Part shown: piece after piece, positions 31,506 through 43,813 of the stretch
How positions within the stretch are numbered: position 1 is the stretch's first letter
How the letters are laid out: each line of letters opens with the position of its first letter
Assembly (NCBI GenBank): GCA_018136815.1
Contig: CM030931.1
Coordinates: forward strand, 9,745,072-9,809,071
Direction of reading: 5' to 3'
DNA length: 64,000 nucleotides
Origin: Isochrysis galbana
Lineage: Eukaryota; Haptophyta; Isochrysidales; Isochrysidaceae
Translations under genes and position numbers: made by a program
The notes under the pieces: generated by a model
What the model was told of the DNA's origin: nothing
What the model saw: only the letters and a program-made list of their open reading frames with translations
Databases searched by the model: none

Positions 31506-33240
31506 TTTTAAAAGGAAGGAGCAAGCTCCCGGCCTTTTGGAAGCAAGCCCTCACGAATGTGAGAACTCTGAAATTAAAGCCGCTGAAAATGAGCAGGGAC
31601 GGAGCCCTCTCCCAACCCATATGGTACAACCCGCACCACAGCGGCCCGACCATGCAAGCGAAATGGGCAGAACTGTGGAACAAACTCGAATGCACCACGA
31701 TACACAATGTGTTCAAAGACCACGCGTGCACGAGCGCGTTTACCGTGGAGGAATGCGAACAATACCTAAAAAATAATGATACATATATACAATACAAAGG
31801 AGAACACATCCCCCGCGATAGATTCTTGGGCACTTGGGAGAACATAGTGAGACACGCACACGACCTACTACAGGCGGCAGACCAGGAAACCACGGACGCC
31901 CAAACTCGCAACACAACAGTTAACACGACACCGAACACGAAAGACCCAACTCCCGAGATCCGTATCAACCAAGAGGGAGAATACTTCGCCAAAGAGAGAA
32001 ACGCCTGGTACGAAGTCGAACTCTCATACCTCGGCACCCCCATCCTAGGCGACCATACGATCGCGGCTCCCGCCGACTTGGACCCATCCCCTCCGGCAAA
32101 ATGGGGCGAAGGATACAAATCAAACAAGAGATACAGAATACCCGCTACCGGACGAATACACCCTAGACGGCAAGACAACGCTCGACGCGACAGAGGTGAC
32201 ACACCTAACGAGAGCCCTACGAACAGCCCAACACAAACGCCGACGGCTCACGGGCCCCGACAACTGGGCGACGAGACTAACACTACCGGACGATATCTGG
32301 GCACATCTGGCCAGGATCTACACCTCGCCCATGGCAACAGCGAGAGACACACACCTACACTTCAAGCACATAACACATAGGCGCATTGCCACGTCCAACA
32401 GATTCCCAGAACGGGACAAAGCGTGCCGCTTCTGCGAGACGGCCGACGAATCATCCACACACTTGGGAGAGTGCCCAAGACTAACGAAGATATTCGACAC
32501 CCTTGACTCCCTAGCCCGACACCCAAGCGAGCCGGACAAACCACGCGAGCAAGGCATCATAGACAGACTGTTTATGCACCCAAAAGGCTCATGCCCCAAG
32601 GCACTGGCAACACTATATATGCTAGCATGGAGATACATCGTAACTGACTTTTACAGAATACAATACGACAACGCCACGTTCTCAGAAGAATCAGTACTAA
32701 TACGGGTCTTGGAAAGATTCACGAAGCTAAGCAGGGCGCTAAACCTCGCCAATTCAACAGACACCTCGCGAACCGCCTAGGCGGGCATGGGGAGGCAACC
32801 CAAAAAAAGGATAGACTTGGCCGACATCCGGCCACTATACGAAGTAGGCAATAATAACAGCTTGACCCCCAGTGCGGAGCTCGTATCCCTGGCAGAGAAA
32901 CTAGGGATCGAACACCAAATAGCGAGAGAGACCACAAGGCAATCGTGAGAACGGCGAAGAGCACGCCGAGACACCACATTTGGGGCAGCCACAGCACGCG
33001 AGGCCTGAACTAACCAAAGACATGAACCCAAAAGGCCTGCCCGGACCCCGAAACCGAAGCCGGGCCCTTGGTAGCGCACCAGGGCCGCACCCCCGACACC
33101 AAAGACAAAGGAACGAGGGGGGGAAGGCGAGGGCGAGGGGGCGGAGGGAAGGGAGTTAAGGGCGTTGGCGGCAGTGCAGCGGCAAGAGTACGCGCTGTCT
33201 AGTAGTAGGTGTGTAGCCCAGAACCTTCAGATCTTTTTTT
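31506..33240 (+). mobile_element. LINE-like family L2, 5'-truncated copy retaining ORF2 C-terminus
   Basis: Plus-strand reading frame from about 31559 (MSRDGALSQPIW...WYEVELSYLGTPILGDH) shifts frame near 32130. It continues as PDEYTLDGKTTLDATEVTHL... to a stop at 32778. The zinc knuckle C-x2-C-x8-H-x4-C (CRFCETADESSTHLGEC, about 32430-32480), preceded by KHITHRRIATSNRFP, is the zf-RVT-type module found after reverse transcriptase in LINEs. No RT palm motif remains, so this copy is dead. A separate short ORF follows (32787-32948). The 3' UTR ends ACCTTCAGATC plus poly(T). Confidence 0.8.
32787..32948 (+). CDS. Short basic ORF downstream of LINE ORF2 (G-R-x-P-K module)
   Basis: 53 codons, MGRQPKKRIDLADIRPLYEV then LTPSAELVSLAEKLG. 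The same start context (AGGCGGGCATGG) and a homologous product (MGRQPKKRIDIGDLRPVFHI, LKPSEELAELATKL) occur at 38484-38708. More distant versions lie in family L1 (33308-33499 and 42701-42838). Substitutions keep hydrophobic positions while the DNA diverges, which argues for past selection on a peptide. Function unknown; the basic N-terminus suggests nucleic-acid binding or a nuclear signal (inference). Confidence 0.55.
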   Translation: MGRQPKKRIDLADIRPLYEVGNNNSLTPSAELVSLAEKLGIEHQIARETTRQS

Positions 33241-33244
33241 TTTC

Positions 33245-33780
33245 CTCATTTTAACTTGTGGGAGCTCAGCGCGAACGGTGAACCCGCAAGGCTGCCCAGG
33301 GACCCAGGGAAGAAAACCTAAAATCAATAAAACTCCGCTAGAGCTTAGTACCCCCATTTTCACGGAAAACGAGAAAGATAGGCTAAGAATGAATGCCAAC
33401 TTTAGCCTCGTGGGGGAAGCGCTCGGCCTCGCCGAACGACTCGCCTACAACGCAGCCGTAACTCGCCCCAAACTCCACGCCGGGCGCAAGGCCACCACGT
33501 AACAACAGAAAAATCAGCAACGACACGGCACCGAGCAACGCCAAATAGGAACAGGTCACCCAACGACACAGAAGGAAGGCGAGAACACTCGCTGGGGACC
33601 GGTGCACACCGCCCAGCTCAGCCCCCCCCCCCCAACCAACCAACAACCTAAGCCCCCACTTAAGTAGAGCACAAGGGGAGGTGCCACAAGGCGAATAGTG
33701 AGGGAGTGGGAAGGGAAAGTGCGTGGAAGCAAAAATGAAGCCCAGTGCCACGCTGAAAGGTTTTTTATCAGGTCTTAAGA
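33245..33780 (+). mobile_element. LINE-like family L1, 3' fragment next to L2 tail
   Basis: Starts right after the L2 poly(T) tail. Contains the short module in an open frame (33308-33499: GRKPKI, LELSTPIFTENEKDRLRM, LVGEALGLAERLA), then the L1 3' UTR (ACAAGGGGAGGTGCC..CAAGGC, TGAGGGAGTGGGAAGGGAAAG) and the terminal GAAAGGTTTTTTAT. Compare 6411-6885 and 42701-43174. Confidence 0.75.
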
Positions 33781-33989
33781 TCATATTTATCTTGGCCGGC
33801 ATAGTCCTCGAGCAAATGCTCCTTGCATCTTAGGCAAATGCGCAGAGTTACCAAGACCGGGTGTGTGCACCCATCAATGTGACACCGAGGCAACAGGACC
33901 GATGCCTCCTTGCGTTTGCCATCATCACGAACACGTCACATTGATTGAATACCTACACGTGAGGCTGGGCGTTTACAGCACCACCGCAC

Positions 33990-35825
<1,836 letters not shown>

Positions 35826-36004
35826 CTAGTATGGAGAACCTGGGAGACATGCCGTGTGGCACAGTGAGTGCAAGAGCGCTCGAGGTGTCATCGAGCAGAC
35901 AGTGCACGCAGTGAGACGTGGCATTGAGGCCAGCTCTGCGCAAACGCATGCGTTCGTGCGACTGGTATGTATCCTTACCGTCGTCGGCCACGCCAACAGC
36001 ACGG

Positions 36005-36320
36005 TCGCGCAGAGCACGGGATGCTTGGGGAGGGGGGAGGGGGGAAGAAGGCCAAGAGGGGGCGGGGTCCTCCCTACCTGGAGTGGCGCTGTCTGGAGCA
36101 GGGGCGGCGTGTTGGGGGGGAGGGGCGGGGAGGGGGAGGGGGCGGGGGGGGGGGGCGCGGGGGCGGGGGGCGGAGGGGGGGAGGGGCGGGGGGGGGGGGG
36201 GGGGCGGCGGTCGGAGGGGAAGCGGCCCGGACGGCGGCGGGCCACTGCCCCCCCCCCCTCTCCCCCTTCCCCCCCTTCCCCCCCCCCTCCCCCCCCCCCT
36301 CCGCCCCCCCTGCCTTTCTC
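36005..36320. promoter_or_regulatory. Long G-run then C-run tract upstream of polyubiquitin
   Basis: 36020-36210 is almost pure G with short breaks on the + strand; 36250-36320 switches to C-runs. This sits 190-500 bp before the polyubiquitin start. The strand switch could fold as a G/C hairpin. A promoter role is inferred from position only; the tract could also be an assembly-sensitive low-complexity region. Confidence 0.45.
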
Positions 36321-36599
36321 CCCCGCCCGCACCAGGCTCGATGAACTGCTTTACTCTCTACGCAGCCGCGGATGGCGGGGTTCGTCCTTTCGTCCCTCCT
36401 TCTCTCCCACGCAGGAGGCAGGAGGGGGGGGGAGAGGGAGGCGAAAGCGAGCATCTTGTCTCTCTCACCTCTCATCATCTTCCTACGCATCACTTCACTT
36501 CTCTTTTTTGATCTCAGCTGCGATGCAAATGGATAGCCCGGTCACCGTAGTTATGTAATACAAAAAGTTGTAGTAGTATTCAAAATGGCCCCTGTGAAG

Positions 36600-36855
36600 A
36601 CATTAATACTCTACACTGAATTCTGATTCAAACCGCCGGAGGCGACCGCTGGAGTCGGCGGCCTCTGGCGGCCGCCGAAGGCTAGGGCTAGCCGGAGGCG
36701 GCCGCCGGAGGCACCGCGGCGGTGCCCGCCGGAGGTTTCCGCGCCAGCTGCGGCTGCTAGCTGGTAGGGCCAGGCAGAAATATTCAGGATATTCCGCGGG
36801 ATATTTGATATTTGGATGGATATCGCCCCGCGGGTTATTCAGGATATTTTGCGGA
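36600..36855. repeat. GCCGGAGG-repeat and GGATATTT cluster
   Basis: 36630-36770 carries repeated GGCGGCCGCCGGAGG words. 36778-36855 carries TTCAGGATATT (twice), GGGATATTTGATATTTGGATGGATATC. The cluster ends where the L1 5' end begins and resembles 6055-6165 in the opposite word orientation. Confidence 0.5.
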
Positions 36856-37882
36856 CTAACTATCGTTATAAACGATAGGGTCATGGAGCGCGCCACGCTC
36901 CCACCCTCTCTCGCCGCCCACCCCGCCGCGCCGACCGACCACGACATGACAGACGCTGCGCAGCCGCAGCGCCCTCCAGCAAGGGCCATGCCAGCCCAGG
37001 TGCCCGCGAGCCACGGCCCGAGCCGAGCCCACACAGCCACAATGACAGAACACATTCCAACAGCACACAACACACCAGCACAGCTAGGCCAACACATGCG
37101 AACCAGCGCACAGCCAGGTCCACAACGCGCAGTCTCCCATAGGGAAAGCCTCCGGGCTGGGCCCCTACAACGCCACGGCACTGACCACGTGCGCAAGCAC
37201 GAGGCACAGGCCCGGCTGGTCGAACAGACCACCATCAACACTAAACTGAACCCATGCAACAACAACTGCATGGCCCAACAGACTGAGAAGCCCATAGGGA
37301 CACGGAGCCCAATGGAAACACATGACACATGGAAAGACAGATTACCACCCCAGCCCAACCACACGCGGCACGAGTGCCCGCGATGACGCAAGTGAACCGT
37401 ATAGGCGGACAAGAGAGACGCACACACCGACAACAACACACCCAACACCCTTGGCACACCAGGGGCTACGCACACCAACAACACTCCAGTGGGAGGGGGC
37501 CGAGAGGAACCCTACCACAAGACACGTCCTAAACAAGCCATCTCTCAAAGCAACAAAGCAACTAACCCAAAGACTCCCACCCTGCGGACACGCACAGGTA
37601 ACCCCCCAAGGAGGGGATGAACAAGAAGCTGAGCAAGAATACCAACACGATTATTCACAAATCATTATGACCTTCACCTCCACGGACCGTGGAATCAAAA
37701 TCAAAGACGAAGAGGCCTTCAGCGCCATCGTGGCGCACCTCAACAAGCTCGAAGGCGTCGACCTCGAGCCGGAGTTTCTAGCGAAAAGCTCGTCGGGACC
37801 GTGGGAGGTCCTAGTCTCGGCGGACTGCGCACAACAATACAAGGCCAAGTGCCAAGTTCAAGGACCAAGGATTGGGCGCTGA
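36856..37882 (+). mobile_element. LINE family L1 5' end with broken ORF1
   Basis: Begins CTAACTATCG and reaches ATGGAGCGCGCC at 36883, as in the copy at 42415-42447. The ORF1-like frame is Pro/His/Thr-rich (to 37386) and continues after a frameshift in a second frame (37322-37882). That frame ends with a folded-looking domain, IIMTFTSTDRGIKIKDEEAF...LAKSSSGPWEVLVSADC, reminiscent of RRM-like LINE ORF1 domains. It stops at the boundary of the array repeat, so the copy is truncated. Confidence 0.6.
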
Positions 37883-38024
37883 TCGCCTTTGAATAGGGTG
37901 ATGGAACGGGTTTGGTCCGTGTTCTTACATAACGTCCACGCCCAATTGTCGGGTGCCATAGGATATTCTCGATATGATCCGGATTTAGTACTGTTGCGTA
38001 ATTTATGATTCCCACGATCTCCCG

Positions 38025-38180
38025 CGATTGAACGCTTTTCCATGTGTAGGCTGATGGTGATTGAACGCTTTTCCATGCGGTGGGGGTGATGGCGATTGAA
38101 CGCGTTCCCACGTGTAGGCTGATGGTGATTGAACCCTTTTCTATGCTGTGGGTGACGGTGATTGAGCGCTTCTCGCCTAA
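38025..38180 (+). repeat. ~34-bp unit array, five units
   Basis: Units of the type GATGGTGATTGAACGCTTTT followed by CCATGTGTAGGCT or CCATGCGGTGGGG, ending in the fixed terminus GATTGAGCGCTTCTCGCCT at about 38178. Unit order matches the copies at 45018 and 52105. Confidence 0.85.
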
Positions 38181-38454
38181 CGGATCACCGGGGGGGGGCG
38201 CGGGCCACCGACCACCGACCATATCTAAGCCCTTTTCCCCTATCCCCCTAGTAGTGCACGGGGGGAGTCGCTTGATGGCGGGGGGGAAAGGGCCGGCGGA
38301 TTGGGGGTGTAGAAAGTTTTGCTGCGTGAGTAGAAAGTAGAGGGTCCACGGCCGCGTGTGCGGTGAGACTATTAAGAAGTTAATTAATCATAAGAATAAT
38401 AGAGAGATACACTGCCCTGTGTCCTGTGTAGAGCACTATTATTCGCATATGAAA

Positions 38455-38970
38455 CCGACTCAGCGAGAACGGCCCAGGCGGGCATGGGAAGACAACCCAA
38501 GAAAAGGATAGACATAGGCGACTTAAGGCCCGTATTTCACATAAGCGACAAAGGCGGGCTCAAACCGAGCGAGGAGCTAGCCGAGCTAGCCACCAAGCTG
38601 CGAGGATCGCGCACGCTGTCCAAGAAACCGAGGAGCGAGGCGAAGAGGTCGAATGAAACACCGTTACAACCAACAAGGGAGGGCACCGATAGAGGCAATG
38701 CGATCTAGACGGGAACCGACCACCGAAACACGGCCGAAAGGACGCGACATATTACGAATAAGAAAGACCAAAAGGCCTGCCCGGACCCCACACTCCAAAC
38801 CAGACCTCAAGTAGCGCACCGAGGTCGGACCCCGGAAACCAAAGAAAAAGGAAAGAAGGGGGGCAGGGGAGGAGGTGGAGGGAGGGGAGATAAGGGCGAT
38901 GGGAATAGAGCTGGAGAGTCCAGTTGACAGTAGGTGTATAGCCCTGAATCTTCAGATGTTTTTTTTTTAT
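38455..38970 (+). mobile_element. LINE family L2 3' fragment with short basic ORF
   Basis: Contains the short module ORF 38484-38708 (74 codons, MGRQPKKRIDIGDLRPVFHI). The shared L2 3' UTR follows (AAAAGGCCTGCCCGGACCCC, GTAGCGCACCGAGG, CCGGAAACCAAAGAAAAAGG) and ends CTGAATCTTCAGATG plus a T run at 38958-38970. Upstream sequence to 38455 is not LINE-like in the other copies. Confidence 0.75.
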
Positions 38971-39520
38971 TCAAAGACCCTTCTGTGAGGTATCGCTGAA
39001 CTGGCGGTTAGAGTGGGGGGGCCAGCAACTCTGCCCATATGTAAAGCCTGTGAGATATGGCGATGGGTGATTGGTGGGGCACTGTCCCCAAATCTATGAG
39101 ATATGGGTATGGGTGAGGCACCGTTCCCTGGCGTCTTACAAATGCACACTTTGGCCACATAAAGAAAGTCTTTAGTCTGGCAGCGTGGCAACGAGCTTTG
39201 CGAGGAGGATCATTCATAGACATACTCGTCGTCCTCCCATGAGAAGCCGTTCAAGCCTTAACGAGACGATCTGCTTTGCGCTGAGACGGAAACCGACGTC
39301 TCTCTTGCCTACCCCACAAAGACGTCGCCTACATGCACTCCTGCCCGCTGCACTTTGCGCTGAAATCCGGACCGAACGCTGAGTTCAATCGCCCTCCAGC
39401 TCCCGTCCCTCTGCCTTACGCAGCGGAAGCCGGCCCACGTGCAATAGAAGATTCTACCCGCGGGCTGGGACAAATCACATGATGGACCACAATCGCTATT
39501 GCCGCCAGATTGCAACTTGT
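38971..39520. other. Intergenic, nothing recognised
   Basis: Short ORFs only. 39030-39125 has an imperfect internal repeat (TGAGATATGG..ATGGGTGA) of about 50 bp. Probably the 3' flank of the pinin gene. Confidence 0.5.
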
Positions 39521-41356
39521 TCACTCGTCGCGCAACAACGTGCCCACCTCTGTAGTGAGCTCCGGCTCTTCCATGGGCATTAACTCCTCTTCCTCGCGAG
39601 GTTTTCCCGGGGCACCTCTCCTCCCTTGGACGGCATTGGCCCTCGTTCGCCTCCTCTCTCCCTCAATGCCATCCTCGGTTGACTGGCCCTGTGCAAATGT
39701 CTCTTTCGCCGATCCGCCCACAACCACATTCGAGCTCGCTTTCATGGCGTCATCTTCTTTCATTGCCACCATGTCATTTTTCTCCATGACGCCAGTATCT
39801 TTATGCGGCGAACTCGTGGCCTCTCCACCCTGAACAGTTGTACCCTCGCCAGGCGTCCCGAACAATTGACATCCTGCAAGCGGATTCTCACTTAGAAGTG
39901 GCGAGTCTTCGGCCTCCAGAGCTGCAAGCAGGCGCTTCTGTTGTTCTTCAAGTTGTTTCGAGGTCTGATCATTGTGCACCCGAGGCTTGAAGTAAATCGT
40001 TGGTGCTACGACGCAGGATGCGGGAGGAAAGCGTAAGAGGGCAATTCCTTCCTACCTCGCTCCTCTAGAACACTCACAGTCTCGCTTCGGCCTTCGCCTG
40101 ACACGCTCGTCATGGTGAGCCGCTACTACCCTACCTGTTTTTGTCTTGAGAAAGTTAGCGAGGGCTACACGTTGTGAGTCTCTGGTAATGCGCCGCATCG
40201 CCTCATCGATGATCTCACGATTCTTCTCAATAGCCTCGCGTGCAGTGACGGCACGTTCAAGTTGGACGGACACTGTGTTCCTCTCCTCTTCGAGCAGTTT
40301 CTCACCTGAACAATCATGGGCACACGGTGTTCGTGGATCAGTCATAATAAAGACTGAAGCCGAAATTCGGAGATCCGGCTCAAGAACAAGAGCCATCCAA
40401 ATGATGAGCAAGGAAGCAGGAACAAAGGATGAGGTGGGATATTGAGATGCACAGATGCTTGAGCCTAGTAGTGATGTGCGTGCATGGACGAGTGATCAAG
40501 GGAATGTTTCGCTTACGGTCCGATTTGAGCTTCTGCTCCACTTTTTCGAGCTTTTGTTGCTGCGCGCTTGGAATGGCATTCGTTTGCTCGCGAGCCTGCC
40601 GCAGAGTGTTGCGAAGTAGGCCAAACATCTTGCGGTTGCGCTGACGTGTGTTGTCGTCCGTTTGCATCTGGAGAGAGTGCGATAGGCTGGTGTTAGCCAT
40701 GACACAATGGATGGACAATGACACAAAAGTTGCATATTCGTCAGTCGACGCTTGAGCATGTCACCCTTATGAATGACATGGATCTGCTCTAGGATTTGGT
40801 GATTGTACCACCACTTCCTTGATTGCCATGGCCACCAATAACAATAATGGCCACGCAAGGATGCTTGGAGTGCAGGACAGCAGCTGAACATAGTGACCGA
40901 GCCTACCCTTGCAGCCGGTCGACTTCGCACCCCTCGGTCTGGTTCAGAAGATCCTATCCCCTCGACTGACGCAGGAGCTTCATCATTACTCATCACTGTA
41001 AGCGGAATCGGTTTGCCATTGTCAATTCGGCGCGCACGCTTGTGTGCTGGCTGGTGGTCGACGTCGACATCCATTTGAGCGGCCTCGCCGCTCTGGGTAG
41101 CCCCACCGCTACCGGCAGTCGAAGAAGTAGCGGCCGCAGGGGCGGCCTCCTCGTCGCGCTCACGCTTGCCAGCCTGGAGCCAATGACCGCGTGCCTCGAA
41201 CTGACGGAGCTGCTGCTGCACAGCCTTACGCTGGCGAGTAAGCTCGCCGAGCCGCTTGCGGGCAAGCAGCTTACAGTTCGTAGCTCGGTTGACCAGCGTT
41301 GCCACGTCCAGCACAGGTGACACGACTGGCGCGCGCGGCTCGTGTGCCTCGTTCAT
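39521..41356 (-). CDS. PNN: Pinin/SDK/MemA domain protein (splicing factor)
   Basis: Pinin-family proteins sit in nuclear speckles and the exon-junction complex periphery. Four exons: 41356-40907, 40667-40517, 40305-40135 and 40005-39521. All introns are GT-AG; phases 0, 1, 1 agree; 418 aa. Exon 1 has an N-terminal coiled coil (RKRLGELTRQRKAVQQQLRQFE) and a bipartite basic patch (HKRARR). Exon 2 carries the hallmark TRQRNRKMFGLLRNTLRQA. Exon 3 is a long helix ending ALANFLKTKT, and exon 4 begins APTIYFKPRVHNDQ then KQLEEQQKRL. This reproduces the order QRNRR-FGLL, coiled coil, KTKT..P..Y.P of the pinin domain. The tail is acidic without the RS domain of animal pinin. The 5' flank is interrupted by a retroelement end 99 bp upstream of the start. 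Confidence 0.87.
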
Positions 41357-41454
41357 CGATGGTGTGGGCGGAGCGCTGAGCGGCGTGGCGGCGCGACGGG
41401 GAGCGCGGCGGAGTTTCCAGATTTGGTGCTATTGCTCGTCACTCGTCACCCAAG

Positions 41455-42384
41455 AACTAAGTACTTACTTTACTCGGCAGCTCCCAGAGGGCCGGCAGGG
41501 GGTAGGGGCAGCTCAGGGGGCAGTGGAGGCTTGGGCTCAGCCTCTGGCCCCCCTTGCCTGTCTCTCGCTCGCCACGCCGGCCATTGGTGCGCCCTAGAGT
41601 CCCCCGTCTGTCTGGCGACCAGGAAGGGGGGGGGGGGGGTTCGGGGTTCGGCTCGAGGGCAGGCCCAATCCTAGCTGTGAAAGACTGTCGCATCCGCGAT
41701 CGACCTTTTTGTTTTACAAGTTGTTTGCGCTTCTATGTCCCTTCCTTGCAGGCTAGTCACTAGTCACCGTCGCAGGATCCTACGTTCGCCCTCTTTGCCC
41801 TCGCCTCCTTTGTCGCCTCCCTTGTCGCCTGCTTGCCCTTCACCTGGCTTACCTCTTACCTCCTTGCGTGCTCCTCGCGTTTTTAGGCTAAGTCGAGCGT
41901 TCAGGTAGCGCCGGTGCAAGGAACCGCCCCCTTGTGTGACCCTCCCTGATTCCCCCTCAGGTGTTGGCCGTTGGATTATATCGTGGCGCTATTTTACCTC
42001 GGTCTTCATCAACTCACTTAAGGGTTTTCGAAAGATCCCAAGATTCCCTCCTTATTCCTGTGCGTAACTGTCGCCCCCGTCGGATCGTCCGTCGCCCCGT
42101 CGCTCTCTTGTCGGCATTCTCTTCCTTGTTCGGTCTGTCAGCAGGTCCCTGTGTGTTCCGTGATAAGGATACGTAAGTGTGGAGAGTGTTGACGTGAGTG
42201 TGGTGTCATCTCGTCGGTCCATCGGCCCCTAACCGTCTGTCGTCTGTCGTTCTCCGTTCGTCGCTCTCGTTCTCGTTCTCGTTTCCGTTCCCGTCCCTCG
42301 TTCTCAACACTACCTCAATACCAAACCTCTCCACTCCCTCAGCCTCAGCCTTCAGCCTATCACTCCCGATCCGCCCAGCCGTGT
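41455..42384 (+). mobile_element. LINE family L2 5' region
   Basis: Starts AACTAAGTACTTACTTTACTC. 41686-42379 (694 bp) is a close match to 50585-51259, sharing TGTCGCATCCGCGATCGACC, GTGTTGGCCGTTGGATTATA, CTCGGTCTTCATCAA and repeated GTTCTC words. It stops at CCGCCCAGC, just where the other copy reaches its ATG, so only the 5' UTR is present. 41500-41670 is related in reverse to 29970-30110. Confidence 0.75.
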
Positions 42385-42414
42385 ACTTCAAGCGACATTA
42401 TGGGGGTATGTCAA

Positions 42415-43174
42415 CTAACTTTATAGTCAGTTGCCATGGAGCGCGCCGCCGCTCCTCTCCTCTCCTTCGGGTCCCCCGCCGAGGGCGGCCCCCCAGCCCC
42501 CATGGAGCAGTCGCTGTCGAAGCGACCGCGTCCGCCATCAGAGGCCGAGCAGGTGAGCGCGACCCGCGTCGCGCCACACGGCCCGTGGCCCCGGCCACAC
42601 CACACGCAGCAGCCATGCTGGCCCCCCACATGGGGGGCAGCAGACTGCAGGACCCAGGGAAGCAGCATCAGGCAGGGACCAGCCGCACCCCACTGGCCAG
42701 GGTAGAAAACCTAAAATAAAATGGTCAGCGGAGCTCAGCGCCCCGGTATTTACAGAAGACAACAAAGGTAAACTAAGATTGAGCGACAACCTCGGCCTTG
42801 TGGCGGAAGCGATTGGCCTCGCCGAAAGGCTCGCCTGAGGTCGAGGCACACCCTCCCCTCCCCCACCCTCCCTGAAAGAACCACCCACGAAGAAGAACAA
42901 CTCACGAACACGAGGCACCTCAGCAACGGCACGACACCTACACCACAGCAGCAAGAAACCGACCACCCAGAGGCACAGGAGGAAGGCGAGGACAGACCAC
43001 TGAGGGCCGGTGCACCCCGCCCGACCCAGCCCCCCCCACGACCCGGGCCCCTATGTAGAGCACGAGGGGAGTTGCCGCAAGGCGGGAAGTGAGAGGAGAG
43101 GAAGGGATCTGGGCGTGGCTACAATAGACAACCCCGTAGCCGCGCGCGTGGCGAGAAAATTAAAAGGTTTTTTT
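42415..43174 (+). mobile_element. Internally deleted LINE L1 insertion with 20-bp target-site duplication
   Basis: Flanked by exact copies of ACATTATGGGGGTATGTCAA at 42395-42414 and 43175-43194. The element has the L1 5' end (CTAACTTTATAG, ATGGAGCGCGCC at 42436) and a short ORF1 start. It then jumps to the 3' module (42701-42838, GRKPKIKW..LSAPVFTEDNKGKLRL..LVAEAIGLAERLA), the 3' UTR and AAAAGG plus a T run. About 760 bp in total, against several kb for a full LINE. It splits the coding fragment that resumes at 43195. Confidence 0.88.
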
Positions 43175-43194
43175 TTACATTATGGGGGTATGTC

Positions 43195-43813
43195 AAGGCA
43201 ATTTGAAGAGCTTGAGGACGGTGTGTGCAAGCCCAAGTATAACTTGGGGTCTGTGAAGACGACGCCTCCAGGTGATTGGGGAGGGGGGAACTCGGAGCAT
43301 CTGGACAAGCACACTCTGGATTGTGGCTCGAATGGTCTGAATCAATTCCAACTCACAAGGCCAACTGACACGACGCTTTCGTATAGATACAAATGCCTTG
43401 AGGGTATTGACAGTCCAACAAACATAGTGAAATCCACACCAAGTGCCAAGTGATATCAGGGCGGATGCTAGCGTGATATACTTGGACAAGCACGATGTCG
43501 ATTGTGGTACAAATCCAATCGCCATTTCAAACTGAATAGACCCACACCCGACATGTTATCGTATAATTACACGTGCAATTCCATGGCGGCCGCTGGTCAA
43601 TGTCGTGACGTGACGACGGAGTGGAATAACGAAACCTGGCAGAACATTAACCTTGACAAGCACAACGTTGAATGCGAACAGGACGAAGTCATAACGCAAT
43701 TCCGACTGAACCGACGAGGCAGCACCCAGGACAAGTTGAGGTACATGTACATACAGGTGCTGCAAAATGAGCTCGTAACAATGACACCAGCCACTCCATC
43801 ACGTCTCAGGTGA
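43195..43813 (+). pseudogene. Decayed repeat-domain gene (LDKHxVxC...F.LxR...YxYxC)
   Basis: Before the L1 insertion the frame read YFKRHYGGMS (42382-42411) and resumes as RQFEELEDGVCKPKY. Three related modules can be seen, each L-D-K-H-x-[VL]-[DE]-C, then x8-12, F-x-L-x-R, then Y-x-Y-x-C or YMYI: at 43300-43395, 43479-43590 and 43650-43760. The frame is broken by TGA at 43450 and a 1-nt shift near 43525. I do not recognise the family with certainty; the Cys spacing suggests a secreted or lumenal protein. The 5' part is missing, replaced by the L2 5' region. Confidence 0.65.
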
